DNA of 64,000 bases from Actinernus sp. WN-2022 (GCA_030867875.1 JAOWCC010000744.1:434001-498000), one strand, 5' to 3'; positions 36,671 to 49,800 are shown, counted from the stretch's first letter. The notes: generated by a model not told the origin, from the letters alone. Translations and numbers: made by a program.

Positions 36671-37014
36671 CTGTTCCTGTGTATAAAAACGATGTTATTG
36701 ACATCAAAACGTATTATGTACTTGCTTGATACCTATCAGTAACATTCAAAGTAGATAGGCCCAGACATGTATATCACTGACTTATTTGTCATGCTGAGGA
36801 ATATAATTGAAGTGTTTTCTAAGAAGAAGCTTTTGTAAACTATTTGTCTTGAGAACACGGCACCATTCAGCACGAAACTTTGATCTTTATATAGCTCACA
36901 AACTTGGAAATAAATTAAATTGCCACATGGAGTGACATAGAATGAAATTTCCTCAAGGCAAACACATACACCTTGGTACCGGCACTGTATACCAAGCTAC
37001 CATTGTTTCTAACA

Positions 37015-37976
37015 TGACCGATAAGGTGTCCACTGATGTAGCCTGTTGAACTTGCTTAAAGAATTTGGATTTAAACAACGAACATCCCATTCTATTCACT
37101 TCAGTATGATAACTTTAATCTCGGTGCGTTGTCTTCATATCTGTACTGACCAGCCAGTACATGGACATTTCCCGTTGTGCTGCAATCAATATACGCATTA
37201 ACGGCATTATTGAGCAGCTATTTAAGTAGAAATGTTTTAACCAGTTGCAGTCCACATCACTGCAAGACAAGCCAAAATATTACGCCATGCATTGGCCTCA
37301 TAGGTCCCGGCAGCTGCATGTTAATCATCTCCTAAACTTAGACATCACACAACAGATAAAACAATGCCAATAATATCAAGTCTGTTTAGTATCGGACTGG
37401 GAGCTTTTTCGTATTTCACGCCAAGTGCAAAGAATGATGAAAGTTAGGTCCAAAACATAACATTTGGATGGGTGATCGCCTTACACTATCGTAAGCTGTT
37501 ATCTGTCATGGCATAAGCATCCAACCATTTTCCTCTCTTTCGTACCCTGGGAAAACTTTAGGCTCGTCATCTCAGTAAGATATCAAAATATTCCGCTATA
37601 ATTAAAGACATGACTATAAACTTATAAATATTTAATTTCATTGTTTTGCACAACAGTTTCAAGATCGACCAAGCTTTCTAGAGTGTTAAAAAAATGAAAC
37701 TTCACATTAGCAAATGACTTTTATTTTTATCTGAAAAATGAATACGTAATATATTTAAATTATTCGGAAACCGGAAAACATTTCCGTGTTTCCATCGTCA
37801 CAATTATATGCACTGTATTAATTATTCATAATGTAATAATAATAATATTTGCAATAATACATTTTTAGTCTGGATTTTTTTTAACCAAACAAACTGTTTC
37901 TTACATCAGCGTTATTGTATGATATATTACTATGACAGAGACATTAAGATATCATATTAAACTGAAGGGCTTTGTG
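37015..37976 (+). repeat. Segment duplicated at 41385-41895 (copy 1)
   Basis: 37315-37880 is almost identical to 41385-41880 (ggaaaccggaaaacatttcc and the flanking stretch), with internal deletions in the second copy. The end at 37885-37945 continues at 42629-42690, so the second copy is interrupted by about 0.7 kb. Confidence 0.8.
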
Positions 37977-38181
37977 CAACTAGCATATTTCACCAGCTTT
38001 TCCAGGTTTTTCAAGGTGAGTCTATAACATTTTTTTCAAAACTCTTTATCAAGCCAGTGAAGAGACCATTAAAAAATAAAGGAATAAGTTTTGGAATAAC
38101 ACTGATGCTTAATTTTAGGTTATCGTATAGCTTCAGAGGCGATTGACAGCTCATACACCACATCAATTGTTATGAGCATTT

Positions 38182-39096
38182 AAGGTTACCGGATACCTTC
38201 AGGTTGCGTTTCCAGTCTAAATTATGTAGCGCCTCGAGGAAACATCGTAGATAAATCATCCATGTTTCATTTTAAAGCTTATAAAATTGGCTACAAGAAT
38301 AAATTTAAAAAATTGAATTCTTTGAAAATCTCGAATTTTCCGCGATCCCGTTTCTCCGATCTAGCGAGATGGCTTTCATAAGCTCCGGCTCCGAAAATAT
38401 TTAAAATGTTTAAAATCTGTTTGCTTTGTCGCATTTCAGAGGAATCGTATTACAAAAGGATGTCGGGGAATTTCAAAATTCGATTTAGTTCAAAAGTTAT
38501 CATACTCTTCGTGAAAAAGCGAAAACATAGTCCGAGTAGATATGCGAGAAACGCCGTCAAGAGCTCTCTTTTTAGAATTTCCAAATTCGCCGACATCATT
38601 TTGCAGCTGCGATAATAATTGACATTTTGTGAAAATTTCACGCAAATCGAATAAATTCCTCTTGAGTGGGATCTTTTTAAAAACTCTATTTTGATTGAAA
38701 ATCGAAAGCGTAGAAAATAGCACTTCCAAAAAATCGTGCGTGAATCTGAAGCCCCGCCTCTCCAAAAATTAGAGAGCTCTTGGCCAATCATTTCTCATCA
38801 CAGTTGAACTATCTGTCGTTGCGAGGACTTCTATTTATTTATCTATTTGGCTCGTAGTCGTATGCATTGTTTGGCATTGTTTTGCTTTTCTTTTATCTTT
38901 GTTTTCCAAGCTAAGGGCACCCTGCTTGCTTTTTGGAAGACATAAGGCCAACAACCGATGGAATCGTGTGTGGATTTTTTTTTTTTTTTTTTAACGGAGT
39001 TTTTGGTATATGAGATACTACTAATAAAACTACATTTCTGTGCGAAAATAAAATTTCACCATCTTTTTCGTTTTGAAGCTATCCGGTAACCTTAAC
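38182..39096. mobile_element. TIR element (TTAAGGTTACCGGATA ends)
   Basis: The left ttaaggttaccggata and the right tatccggtaaccttaa (ending about 39096) are inverted and give a 0.9-kb element without a recognisable transposase. A further inverted copy of the left end, including ttttaaagcttataaaattgg, lies at 40385-40503, so two related elements, or one of 2.3 kb, are possible. Confidence 0.6.
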
Positions 39097-39596
39097 CGTA
39101 GCTAAGCGCGGGAGTCGTTGTTTACCATTCAGTTCGGAGTTCGCTATGTGGCTTGTTGTCAGCGTTCTATTAGCCTGTTCACAGGCTCAAGATACTGGGG
39201 AAAATGATGAAAATAAAATTCCCCCTCCCTTCACATTGTCTACCCCAGTTCTCGTCTTCTCTTTTGTTTTGCCAGATATTTTTTTTTTAGGGCCTGGGCC
39301 TGTGAAGAAGGCTAGCGTTCTATCGAATCTATGATCTTTTCTCACATAAATTCGAAGCGTATTCGCTAAAATTGTCCGTAGATGTCTTCTTCAAAACAAG
39401 TATCTGGTCCTTGGAGTTCAAGAAAGAGGAAAAAATCAAAGAAATGTTCGAAATTACATTTTCTTATTACCACTGGCTAAACTATTTTGTTGTACATTAG
39501 GCAGCTTGATTCCTCTTATAAAGTATTACTACAATAACATGACCAATCTCTGACATTTTCCGGAGCATATATTCACGGGCTGATTCTTCGGGTAAT

Positions 39597-39737
39597 TTAT
39601 CTGTCCTCGTGCTTTTCTTTCGTTTTCCGCGTCCGTTTGGTCTGCTTTGGTTTTGCCTTCTTCTTGTCTTTAGCTGGTTTATCCTTTGCCGTTGCCTTAT
39701 TCTGGCGTTTGACCAGTTTATTCTTGGTTTTGCCCAT
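39597..39737 (-). CDS. Small lysine-rich basic ORF (46 codons), unrecognised
   Basis: ATG at 39737, stop TAA at 39597. The product is almost entirely Lys, Arg, Thr, Ala, Pro and Gln, beginning MGKTKNKLVK and ending KHEDR, with a repeated K-A/K-P rhythm like nuclear or histone-H1-like tails. No family assigned. It lies between inverted repeat copies and may be a chance low-complexity frame; a real small nuclear peptide or an exon end is the alternative. Confidence 0.3.
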   Translation of the reverse strand: MGKTKNKLVKRQNKATAKDKPAKDKKKAKPKQTKRTRKTKEKHEDR

Positions 39738-40384
39738 AATGAAGAGTGATTGAAAACGCGAAACTAACTCAACTGAGCGCGAAGACCTTTGATTGTGTTG
39801 TTTTCATGCCGCTGAGAAATTGGTGGGAAGTTTTGACAGTGACATTTCCCAGTTACGCTCTGGTTGAACATCATTGGCTGCTTTATATAGAAGGTGTTTG
39901 ATTGCTGTGAAAGAGGCGGGGCACCAGAATCAGTCTCGCCGGCCGGCTAAAACTTTTCAGAGCGTTTTCTTGATTTTCTATTTTCGTTCTAAACATAGTT
40001 TGAAAAAAGCTCCAACTCGACGCGAATTCGTGCGAATTACTTCACATTTTCACAGATTGTTCGCAATTTTATCAGCTAAAAAACTGTGTCGGCGATTTTT
40101 AAAAAGTAAATAAAGAGAGGCGCTGAGAGTGATTCCCGCATCTATACTTGGATTGCGCGTTAGCAGTTTCACGAAGACAGAAATATCTTCAGAACGGCTT
40201 CGAATTTCCACAATCGCCGACACTGTTTCGTAAACAAGGTCTGTGGGAGTCCAGGAAAGCAAACAGATCTTAGATTCATTAAATTGCCGTGGAGTTGGAG
40301 CTCTTGGAAACCAACTCGCTTGATCGGAAAAGAAGTTTATTTAAAAAATCGCACTTTTATCAAAATTACAAACCTTAGGTATAT

Positions 40385-40503
40385 CGTTGTAGCCAATTTT
40401 ATAAGCTTTAAAATGGAGGTATAATTTATCTAAATAAGACGAATATTCGAGACGCTACTTAATTTTATCCGGAACAGTACCCTGAAGGTATACGATAACC
40501 TTA
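40385..40503 (-). repeat. Inverted copy of the TIR-element end
   Basis: gtagccaattttataagctt ... accctgaaggtatacgataaccttaa matches 38182-38297 inverted with substitutions. It could be the right end of a 2.3-kb element starting at 38182. Confidence 0.6.
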
Positions 40504-40989
40504 ATTTAAGTATAACTTACAAAATGGGAACCAGTTTCGAAAGAATATTTGAGAAGTGAAACAAGTCTGAATCCAGTTTTTGAAAGTAAATCATTTGTGC
40601 GGATAGGAGAACCGGCTATAAATGCATGTTTTCATGCATAGAATAAAATAGAACAATTCGGCTGTTTTCTCAGGCTAGTCCAACATCGCCATCCAACATC
40701 GTTTGGCCACCATGTCGGATGATTTTGGGTGATAATTTCTTTCAGTTTTAAACATTCGTCCAACATGTTGGCCAACAATGTTGCGTTCGTTTGTACGGAA
40801 CTTTACGGGACTTTGCATAGCCCAAAATTGCCGGGCATTCTTACTAATTTAAAAGTGCTCTTCCCAGAAAACCGTTCGAAGGTCTATTTCAACATGTTGT
40901 CTGATAAACTTCCATACAGGCTGCGCGCAGCCTCTTGTTTATTCATAACCCAAAAACAATCGTGCTTTCACTACGTGCTTTCACTACGT

Positions 40990-42690
40990 GTGGGTTTTTG
41001 TTTCCCTTGAGTTGTTCTTGGCGATAAGGTTTCAAAACTTAGGTTAACTCCCAAATCCACAGTTCATATTAAACTTAGTCTTGCCATTACATGATTATGT
41101 GACAATTTAGTGCAGTTGAACGAATTATGTAGATTGAGCTAATGTTGGATCTTAAGGAATGAATATTTTCAGCGTTTTTGCCATAGTTTCAAAATCTAGC
41201 ACAGTTCTTGCTTTGTACATGTTTTAATCGAAGGTACAAGAAACTGCATTTGAAGCCAAAGTTAGAGTGAGATACGTTGACAGTGTCATCACTCGAACGT
41301 CGACCGGGTTTTCCTTCCGTTCAGTCCAAAATATTACGCCATGCATAATGGCTCATTGGCCTCAAAGGTAGTATCCCGGCAGCTGCATGTTAATCATCTT
41401 CTAAACTGTTTAGTATCGGAGCTTTTTGGTATTTCACGCATAACAAACATAACATTTGGATGATATGGGTGATTGCCTTGCACTATCGTAAGCTGTTATC
41501 TCTCATAGCATAAACATCCAACCATTTTCCTCTCTTTCGTACCCTGGGAAAACTTTAGGCTCGTCATCTCAGTAAGATATCAAAATATTCCGCTATAATT
41601 AAAGACATGACTATAAACTTATAAATATTTAATTTCATTGTTTTGCACAACAGTTTCAAGATCGACCAAGCTTTCTAGAGTGTTAAAAAAATGAAACTTC
41701 ACATTAGCAAATGACTTTTATTTTTATCTGAAAAATGAATACGTAATATATTTAAATTATTCGGAAACCGGAAAACATTTCCGTGTTTCCATCGTCACAA
41801 TTACATGCACTGTATTAATTATTCATAATGTAATAATAATAATATTTGCAATAATACATTTTTAGTCTGGTTTTTTTTTAACCAAACAAACAGTTTGAAG
41901 ATCGACCAAGCTTTCTAGAGTGTTAAAAAAATGAAACTTCACATTAGGAAATGACTTATTTTTATAAACTAGTATACCTAACAGGTAGTGAATGCTGCTA
42001 CACTCAGTTAAGGAAGTGTATTAGAAGAGAACCTACAGTAGCACTTTGGCAGGGAAAATAGATTACTGGGTGATAAAAATGCCAAGGTGTTAGATGAATA
42101 TATTTTGTAGTTTTGGGGCTATCGTGCGACTGAATCCTGTTTGAGCTGTGGTGTGTAACTCAACTGAGTTGTCGCGATTTATTTTCATTTTGTCCCGACA
42201 TATTAACGATCTCCCGCCGGCCGGTAAATTCCCTGAGCCTACCAATTCCCGACATTTTCTTAAGATTTCCGGCACAACAAACTGCTGTTCTCCCAGGTGA
42301 AGTTTAAATACCGGAAATCAACTGTAATTGAGAATGTAGTTGTAAATGTTTTGACTTTATCGAAACCAATAGAAGAAAATTATTTGCTGCTCACCATCTT
42401 GATAACAGGAGAGATCCTGATAGTTCACACAGAGTTAGAAAGAGTTCGCCTACACGTCTACACTTCAACAAATTCATGATTACACAAAGATTGCGTACAC
42501 AGAAATGCATTAATGAACGGTTGAACGTAGTTAGCTCAAACAATGCAGATTCCACCTCGTGTAATGTCGCGTGATGATCAGATGCCTGCAAAGCAGTGTG
42601 GTAAAAAAGACAATAGAAGTGATGCATTTTAACCAAACAAACTGCTTCTCACATCGGCGTTATTGTATGATATATTACTATGACAGAGAC
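40990..42690 (+). repeat. Third, rearranged copy of the 35-38 kb repeat
   Basis: 41008-41330 matches the 35935-36290 unit, 41385-41880 matches 37315-37880, and 42629-42690 matches 37885-37945. 41895-41960 repeats part of the gatcgaccaagctttctaga segment a second time. 41960-42626 has no counterpart and looks like an insertion. The SINE and surrounding part are deleted in this copy. Confidence 0.75.
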
Positions 42691-44143
42691 ATTAAAGGAG
42701 CCCATTCAACCAAGATGCATTGCGAGCTCAAATTTCTCGATCCGCCATTTTCAGGGCCTCCGATAATGGCTCTGGAGAGGTTCTTGAAACAAATCCTATT
42801 CCATCGGTCTCACAGGGGCATGTCAGTTGATTATTTATAGGAGAAAATGTTCCTTATTTATTAGATTTTGTGTTCAGTCATATATTTCCGAATTTTCACC
42901 TGCCAGGGGAAGTATTCTGGAGTCGCCTTTGGTCAGTGAAATTATTACTAGAGCCTGTACTGGAGTTAGCCGACTGTTCATTGGCTTGATCGGACCGCTT
43001 GACCTAAATGGCATGAAATTTAAAGGTCAGAAGAGGTCATCATCGGACACGTACAACATTTAATTTTAAAGCAAATTGCTTTGACTGAAGACTCGAGTAC
43101 GCCGTACACGCGCGGTACATGCAAGATTACAAATCTCCCAGTTTCTCTCTTGGTATTATAGTCTTGGTTTTCGCTCAATGTACATGGACAACGCTGAGAC
43201 AATTAAAGTAAGTAAAAGTGAAATGTTGTGTTGATATCTGCATGAGCGGCTGTAAAGTGGAAACCTATTTTATAAATGTTTCTTTGCTGATGAATGAACT
43301 ACTCAAGTGCCGCTGGGCGCTCAGAAAACTGATTGATCGATATTTTTTTACCCAGCATGTCCAATTAACGGAAGTCAAGGGGCTTTTAAAATGACACAAA
43401 CCGGCTGAAATTCAGGCTAACAAACAATAACATTATACGGATTCGATTCTTCTAATTACTCGGGCTGCCTGTGGCAGCACCGAGTCTTAAAATGCAAGCC
43501 GTCATTTTTTTTTGTTGGGTGTCGCAAAATTTCTGCGCATGCGTTAAAGGTCAAGTTCACCACCAATCAGATCGCACTGTCCTGGTCACGTAACACTCGC
43601 CAGGTTAATTTCTTCAGTTACATAATTTAATACAGTAAATCAAAATGGTCGACGCGCGAGGGCGAAAGCCTTCCAACAGGCTCAGGATATTTCAACTGGC
43701 GCTCTTGTTGACCATAAAAATACATGAACAACCAGGAGCCGTAATACATTCGATCAGCGCTGTCTTGACAGATCCAATGTACATTTAGAAACGTAAGCGA
43801 AATACAATATCCAAACACGTTTGGATATCAACGGGTATCGAATTATAATCAAAGGTTAGATTTCGTCAGGCGCGCTCAGATAAGAAAGTTCAAAGCCCTC
43901 AGACTAGCACTGGAAAATCTAGAACCCTTCCATGGGTTTTTCAATGTTGGAAATTTACTGGAAGTTTCAATTTCCAAGGATTGGAAATTATGTCTTCCAA
44001 AAACAAAACAAAATCACGCGAAGTTGTCACACATTTACTTGCAGAATTTTATGAGGGTTTATTGCAAACGAAGATTGCTGTTTTGTTTATACGGTTTCCA
44101 GTTCTAAAATTATTGCAAGTAATACTCGTCAAAGCAGATCGTT
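42690..44143. other. No recognised gene
   Basis: Holds one strong hairpin (43458-43485). The long frame beginning at 43981 runs into the minisatellite at 44144 and is not credible as a gene. Confidence 0.4.
43458..43485. repeat. Compact perfect hairpin
   Basis: ACTCGG-GCTGCC, a 3-nt loop TGT, then GGCAGC-A-CCGAGT: 12 paired bases with one bulged A. Unusually GC-rich for its surroundings. Confidence 0.8.
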
Positions 44144-44308
44144 ATTTCCAACATATTTCCAACATATTTCCAACTTATTTCCAACATATTTCCAACGTAC
44201 TTCCAACGTATTTCCATCAAATTTCCAACATAATTCCAACATATTTCCAACATATTTCCAACGTATTTCCAACTTATTTCCAACTTATTTCCAACGTATT
44301 TCCAACCC
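44144..44308. repeat. 11-bp minisatellite (atttccaacat), 15 units
   Basis: Fifteen consecutive 11-bp units, mostly atttccaac followed by at, gt or tt. Related ttccaa/ttggaa motifs flank it in both orientations (43935-43985, 44325-44350). The period is not a multiple of three. Confidence 0.92.
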
Positions 44309-44663
44309 ATGTAAATATAAATTTCCAGGGGATGGAAATATGTTGGAAAATCAAGGTGACAGCATTCTTAGCCAATCACTGACCCAGTTTATCAAAATCG
44401 GGCAACGATTGGTTATCTTCTTTTCATTGTATAATTACCTTGGAAGCTTGAAAATTTGAAGATGTAAAATAATGGCGGCCGTCGGTCTTAAAAGCGACGA
44501 AGAACAACGTGGATGAAGTTTTCGCTTTCATTGACAAAATAGCAGTAACAATGAACTCGACAGCGAGCCTGAAAGGATTTTTATCAGTCAGAAGTTTACC
44601 ATGAACTCCGAAAATATGAACGACGAGTTCAGGTAAGTTCGGAGCTGAGAGCACGCGTTCGGA

Positions 44664-45180
44664 AACCCTGCTAGCAGAGGTTCTTTTCTCTTACCCTCTC
44701 TCCAGTTCCACTAACGAGGGAGAAAGTAACCTCTGCCACTATCCGAACGGTTTTCTGTTGAGCATGCGCCACGGTATCTGGATTTCCATTGGCCGAGAAA
44801 AATGAGACAGTAAACATTGTAGATTTCCTATTGTTAACGGCAAGAGAAGGCGTGGGAAAAATAAAATAAATTTCCTTCGTCGAGAGTGATGTTGCTTTCC
44901 TTGAGGTTTGACACAGCTGCTTTTAACGCTACTTCGAACTCGCTCACGCTCATGTTCACTCCAAAAACAGAGCAGTGTTTTAATAGTATCAGCAGGTCAT
45001 GTGCGTGTGACGTCGCTCTCGAGAAACCGGTTTTTAAACCGGTTAGTCATGTGACTTACCTCCAAAAACTTGGAGCCGGCGAGATCTAAAGAACCGTTCG
45101 GATCGTGGCAGAGGTTCTTTTCTCCCTCGTTAGTGGAGCTGGAGAGAGGGTAACAGAAAAGAACCTCTGCTAGCAGGGTT
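44664..45180. mobile_element. 517-bp MITE with 9-bp target duplication
   Basis: TIRs of about 85-90 bp starting AACCCTGCTAGCAGAGGTTC, with a few mismatches, flanked by GCGTTCGGA at 44655-44663 and 45181-45189. A 9-bp duplication with long TIRs suits Mutator-like elements, though other superfamilies are not excluded. No transposase. Confidence 0.87.
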
Positions 45181-45189
45181 GCGTTCGGA

Positions 45190-46207
45190 GAGCACGCTTG
45201 ATCAGAAGACAGCCAAAACCAATTTAACATGTTTGGATTTATTTGTTACGATTTGAAACCTTACTTATAGCCTGAATAACATCCTTTATACATTACCACT
45301 TGGTCATTAATAAATCACTTTCTCAAATCTCCGTACAAACCTACATGTAAGGGGTGATGCCGTTAATCCCTTAAATTCCCTAGACGTTTTTCAGGATACT
45401 GTATAGTTACTACTCTTCCCAGTAAACTGCGACCGAACACTCCGATCCTCAGCTGATACACTTCGGAGAAGGTTCTGAACACGGGGAATCACTGCCGTTT
45501 TGCTTACCGCCGGTATAGATTTTTGTGTGGCGGGAATGACACATTGTAGACAAGTTTGACATTTCAAAACCGCAGAACGACTGACTATGAGATCTTCAAA
45601 TATGAACTACCATCTTAAATCTTGAAATATCTCAGATGAATTGGCAAAATATTTCCTCCAGTTCCCTTAAAAGTTAAGCCACGTTATGTGGTTCTTCAAA
45701 TACGTTTAGTAATAAACTCCAGAGCTCAAAGAAGAGCGAGAAGCAAATTTTTCCCAGCGATTTATAAACTTTGAAATCAACAAGGCAGTCGAAACTTGTC
45801 TACAACTGCCGCCAACAAGAAATCTACCCGGTGGTATTTCAAACGGTCATCCGTGGTACAGAATATTCACATCACGTGGGCCATAACAAAACTTGGGGCT
45901 TATCCCTGAGATGCATTTGGCTGTTATCGATTATACCTTATGCCGATGGACTTTGGTTACCCCTTTTATCCGTATTGTTTTCTGGTTTGTTATCCCTTAT
46001 CCCAGTCAGATGTTTTGCTAGTTTCCCTTATCGCCAAGATAACTGGGCCTCAGGACTCTGCCTCAGGCTAACTCATATCGTCCGAGTCAGCTGTTTTCTC
46101 AGGCCAGCATAAACCGGAAGTCAAAATCGCATCTGCTCCTGCGAGCATAGCAACGGTGTTGCGTAGCAATGGAATATGTCAATGGCCCTAGTAGTATTAT
46201 AAGTGGG
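45190..46207. other. No recognised feature; left flank of the Polinton
   Basis: No gene or clear repeat seen. The left terminal repeat of the Polinton should lie at the end of this stretch or just beyond, but it cannot be fixed without a matching right end. Confidence 0.4.
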
Positions 46208-46406
46208 GGGACTGGTGCAGCATCAACGTCCTATTAACGTTTTTGACGCAAGAAAAACAACATATGACACAACAAAAACAACATGTGACACAACGAAAAC
46301 CAACATGTCAAAACTCAGACATCACCAGTACCACCCATCCTCACTGCTGCTGTTGCTATTACATTTGTTGGGGACTGGTGCAGCATCAACGTCTTATTAA
46401 CGTTTT
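46208..46406 (+). repeat. Direct repeat near the Polinton left end
   Basis: gggactggtgcagcatcaac and about 16 following bases occur at 46208-46243 and again at 46371-46406 with one difference. Between them is a short acaaaaacaacatgtgacac-type repeat. It may be part of the terminal or subterminal repeat of the element. Confidence 0.7.
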
Positions 46407-46562
46407 CATATGTGCGTCACACCCGATGGCCCCTTTCCCCACTGCGTCGGATGGCACGGATGTTGTAATTTGGTCACAAATACGTTGGACACCCTCTTTT
46501 ACTCCACATGATATACCATTTAAACAAATAGCTACACTTAAGATATAGTGCCACCCTAGGAG

Positions 46563-46760
46563 ATGGAGTGTGAAAAGTGTGGGAGAGTGTTTCAGAGGAG
46601 TTGGAATCTGAAACGCCACCGAGAGAATCGCAAGACCCCATGTTTTAGGACTCCAAAGCGCTTTATATGTGAGAATTGTGGAGGAGAGCTAAGCTGCTAC
46701 TTTGCTTTGTGGAGACATAAGAAGAATAACTTCCCCAATCCTATCATTAACAAAAATTAG
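46563..46760 (+). CDS. Small C2H2 zinc-finger protein
   Basis: 65 residues. The first finger is C-E-K-C-G-R-V-F then L-K-R-H, with the second zinc ligand after it (H-R-E-N region). A second CxxC (C-E-N-C) is followed by F-A-L-W-R-H. The first module fits a classical C2H2 finger; the second is C2H2-like. A DNA- or RNA-binding role is expected from the fold; the target is unknown. It lies first in the plus-strand set, 72 bp upstream of the polymerase frame, and appears intact. Confidence 0.65.
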   Translation: MECEKCGRVFQRSWNLKRHRENRKTPCFRTPKRFICENCGGELSCYFALWRHKKNNFPNPIINKN

Positions 46761-46832
46761 ATACACGCCGTTACTCAACATTATATACACCATTTAAACA
46801 AATAACTCCACTATAATATACGTGGGCGTTAT

Positions 46833-49800
46833 ATGATGGCTGAACATATACTAACATTCATCCGAGTACCCGGCATTGGGGATTATTTACGAGGATGGAA
46901 GATGGACATTCCAAATGGTAATCCTCTAGGAGCAGATCCAGTTGCTTTCCTCGCAGGTATTCGTAGGAAGACTGTAGAAAAGTTAGATGAAGAGCTCCAA
47001 GACCTCCGTAGTATTAAGGTTCAGCTAGCTTTGAATATCACACTCCGGCTTGATAAACCTGAGGGTTCAGTATATGAGATAGTTACCTTTCGGAGTTATC
47101 AAGCCGTTTTGATCAATAGTGATGAGATCCGCGGGATAATAGTAGAAGCACATGCTCAGATCCACAATGTTATTGAGAAGTGGATCAGTCGAGGTTCAAA
47201 CTGGGTTATAGATAGAGTCAATAACCTATGGTTGAACATCGCTCGATATCAACCACTACGTGGAGGTTCATATTTACCACTACCTCCAGAAATCGCGAAT
47301 AAGAAAGCTGTGATCAACGTAAAGAACTATGACGACCATTGTTTTCGTTGGTCGCTACGTGCTGAGAAGTTTTCAGTCAAACAAAACCCCGAGAGAACAT
47401 CGAAGTACCAAGAAGATGATGGGTTTAACTTCGATGGGGTAGACGACTCGTCAACACCAATCTCACAAATACCACGCTTTGAAAGGCAAAACACCATTTC
47501 TATCAACGTATATGGTTGGGATCCAAAGGATAAGTGTTTGATTGTGCATCACATCTCGAAGGAGACCTTTTCGAAAAGAGTTAACCTATTGCTAATAGAG
47601 TGCCCAAAGAGTGGTAAGCACCACTACTGTTGGATCAAGGACTTCAACAAACTCCTATTCGATCAGACCAACCATAAATGTAGGAAACACTTCTGTGAGC
47701 GATGTCTACATGAATATTCCAACGAAGATCTTCTCAAAAAACACACCCCAGAGTGTAACTGAGTCAATGACCGAGCCATTCGAATTGAAATGCCCACCAA
47801 TGAGAACAACAAAGTCTCCTTTCAGAATATCCACAAACAGCTCAAAGTTCCCTACATTATCAATGCCGACTTTGAGGCTTTAACCACCAAGATCGAAGGA
47901 ACTGCCCAAGACCATAAAAAGAGCAACACACAAAAGACAGAAGAACATATTCCATGTGGATTTTGCTACATAGTTGTACGTTCTGATGGCCACAGCGAGC
48001 CACCTGTACTATATAGAGGTACAGATACTATCGAACGCTTTCTACTATGCATACAAGAAGAGGAGGCAAAGATCAAAGCGCAAAAAGGCCAAACCACTAT
48101 GTATGTCATGGGAAAACAAGAGAGTTTATAATAGAGCAACGATTATTCATATCTGCCAGAAGCCCTTGGTTGGTAGCGATAGAGTACGTGATCATTGCCA
48201 CATCACAGGCGAGTTTCGAGGTGCCGCACATAGAGTCTGTAACCTTAAATTGCGTATCTTACCTACCATTCCAGTTGTATTCCACAACTTGCGCGGATAT
48301 GATTCTCACCTATTGATGCAATCCATCTCCAAGACAGAGGGTGATATCTCTTGCATCCCAAACAATATGGAGAAATATATTTCATTCTCACTTGGCAACC
48401 TACGGTTCATAGATAGCATCCAATTTCTACTATCCTCTCTTGACAAATTGGTTTGTAGTACTATGGATGCAGCTGCAGACAACTGTAAACGATGTAATAA
48501 GGCCGAGCTGGTTGTCATTAACAATGCTTGGGAGCTAGTGGGGACTTGCCTACCGTGTGGAGAAGGGAGCATAAAGCAACTCGACCCGTCTCGCCTCCCA
48601 ATAACCGTTACACATACACCCCTACATGCACACCTTCTGGGGCGCAAAGGCGTTTATCCATATGAGTACATGGACTCTTGGGAGAGATTCACAGAGACTT
48701 CTCTTCCACCAAAAAAAAAAGAGTTCTATAGTAAGCTATACCTAGAGGACATATCCGACGAGGACTATGAACACACACTAGAAGTTTGGAAGGTATTCGG
48801 TTGTGAAACATTGGGAGACTACCTTGATCTTTACCTTCAAACCGATGTACTTCTTCTAGCAGATGTGTTTGAGGGTTTTCGTGCGACATGTATGCAAAAC
48901 TATGGCTTGGACCCTGCTCACTACTATACGAGACCAGGACTCTCATGGGATGCGTTGTTAAAGAAGACTGGAGTGGAGCTTGAACTGTTAACCGACTACG
49001 ATATGCATCTATTCATTGAGAAAGGTTTACGTGGTGGTATATCTATGGTGTCTCATCGTTCTGCTAAAGCAAACAACCCAAACGTACCCGACTTCGACCC
49101 CGATAAGCCAAATAGCCACATACTCTATCTTGATGCCAACAACCTATACGGCTGGGCTATGAGTCAATATCTACCAACAGGAGGGTTTGAGTGGTGCATA
49201 CCAACAGAAGAACAAATCACCCAGCACGCAACCGATTCAGACGTAGGTTACATCCTCGAAGTTGACCTTGAATATCCTCGAGAACTTCACGATATGCACA
49301 ACAGCTATCCGCTAGCTCCCGAAAGAATGCAAGTGGATAAAGCTTGGTTATCAGAGTATCAAACCGATCTATTTGAGAAACTATACAAAGGCAATGGATC
49401 CTTGAAAGTGGAAAAGCTTGTACCTAACCTATATGACAAAGAACGATACGTGCTCCACTACCGCAATCTACAACTATATCTATCTCTTGGCATGCGTTTG
49501 AAAAAGATCCATAGAGCACTACGATTCGATCAATCCTCATGGATGGAGCCATACATACGAATGAATACAGAGTTACGAAAACAAGCGAAGAGCACTTTTG
49601 AGCAAGACCTCTACAAGCTGATGAACAATAGTGTATTTGGCAAAACAATGGAAAATCTACGTAAGCGTGTAGATGTCAAACTAGTGCGCTCTTCAGAAGG
49701 AATCAAACTACAACGTTTATTGAATAAGCCTAGTTATGCTCGATCCACAATCTTTGACAATGATCTAGCTGCCGTACACAATTACAAAAGTAAGTTACTT

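Larger units (their letters stand above)
34890..37015 (+). repeat. Tandem duplication, two units of about 1.05-1.1 kb
   Basis: 34940-35920 and 36000-37010 are the same sequence with few differences: the gttgaacgaattatgtagat segment, the gtcatcactcgaacgtcg segment, an embedded SINE, and the caccttggtaccggcactgt segment. A third, shortened copy is at 41000-41330. Frames such as 36242-36427 and 36512-36742 lie in the repeat. Confidence 0.85.

Noticed and set aside
44144..44308. CRISPR-like array
   Set aside because: Units are 11 bp, contiguous, without spacers; a minisatellite in eukaryotic DNA.
43981..44382. 133-codon frame
   Set aside because: More than a third of it is the 11-bp minisatellite, and the remainder has no recognisable domain.
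48306..48647. 113-codon minus-strand frame
   Set aside because: Shadow of the PolB exonuclease region.
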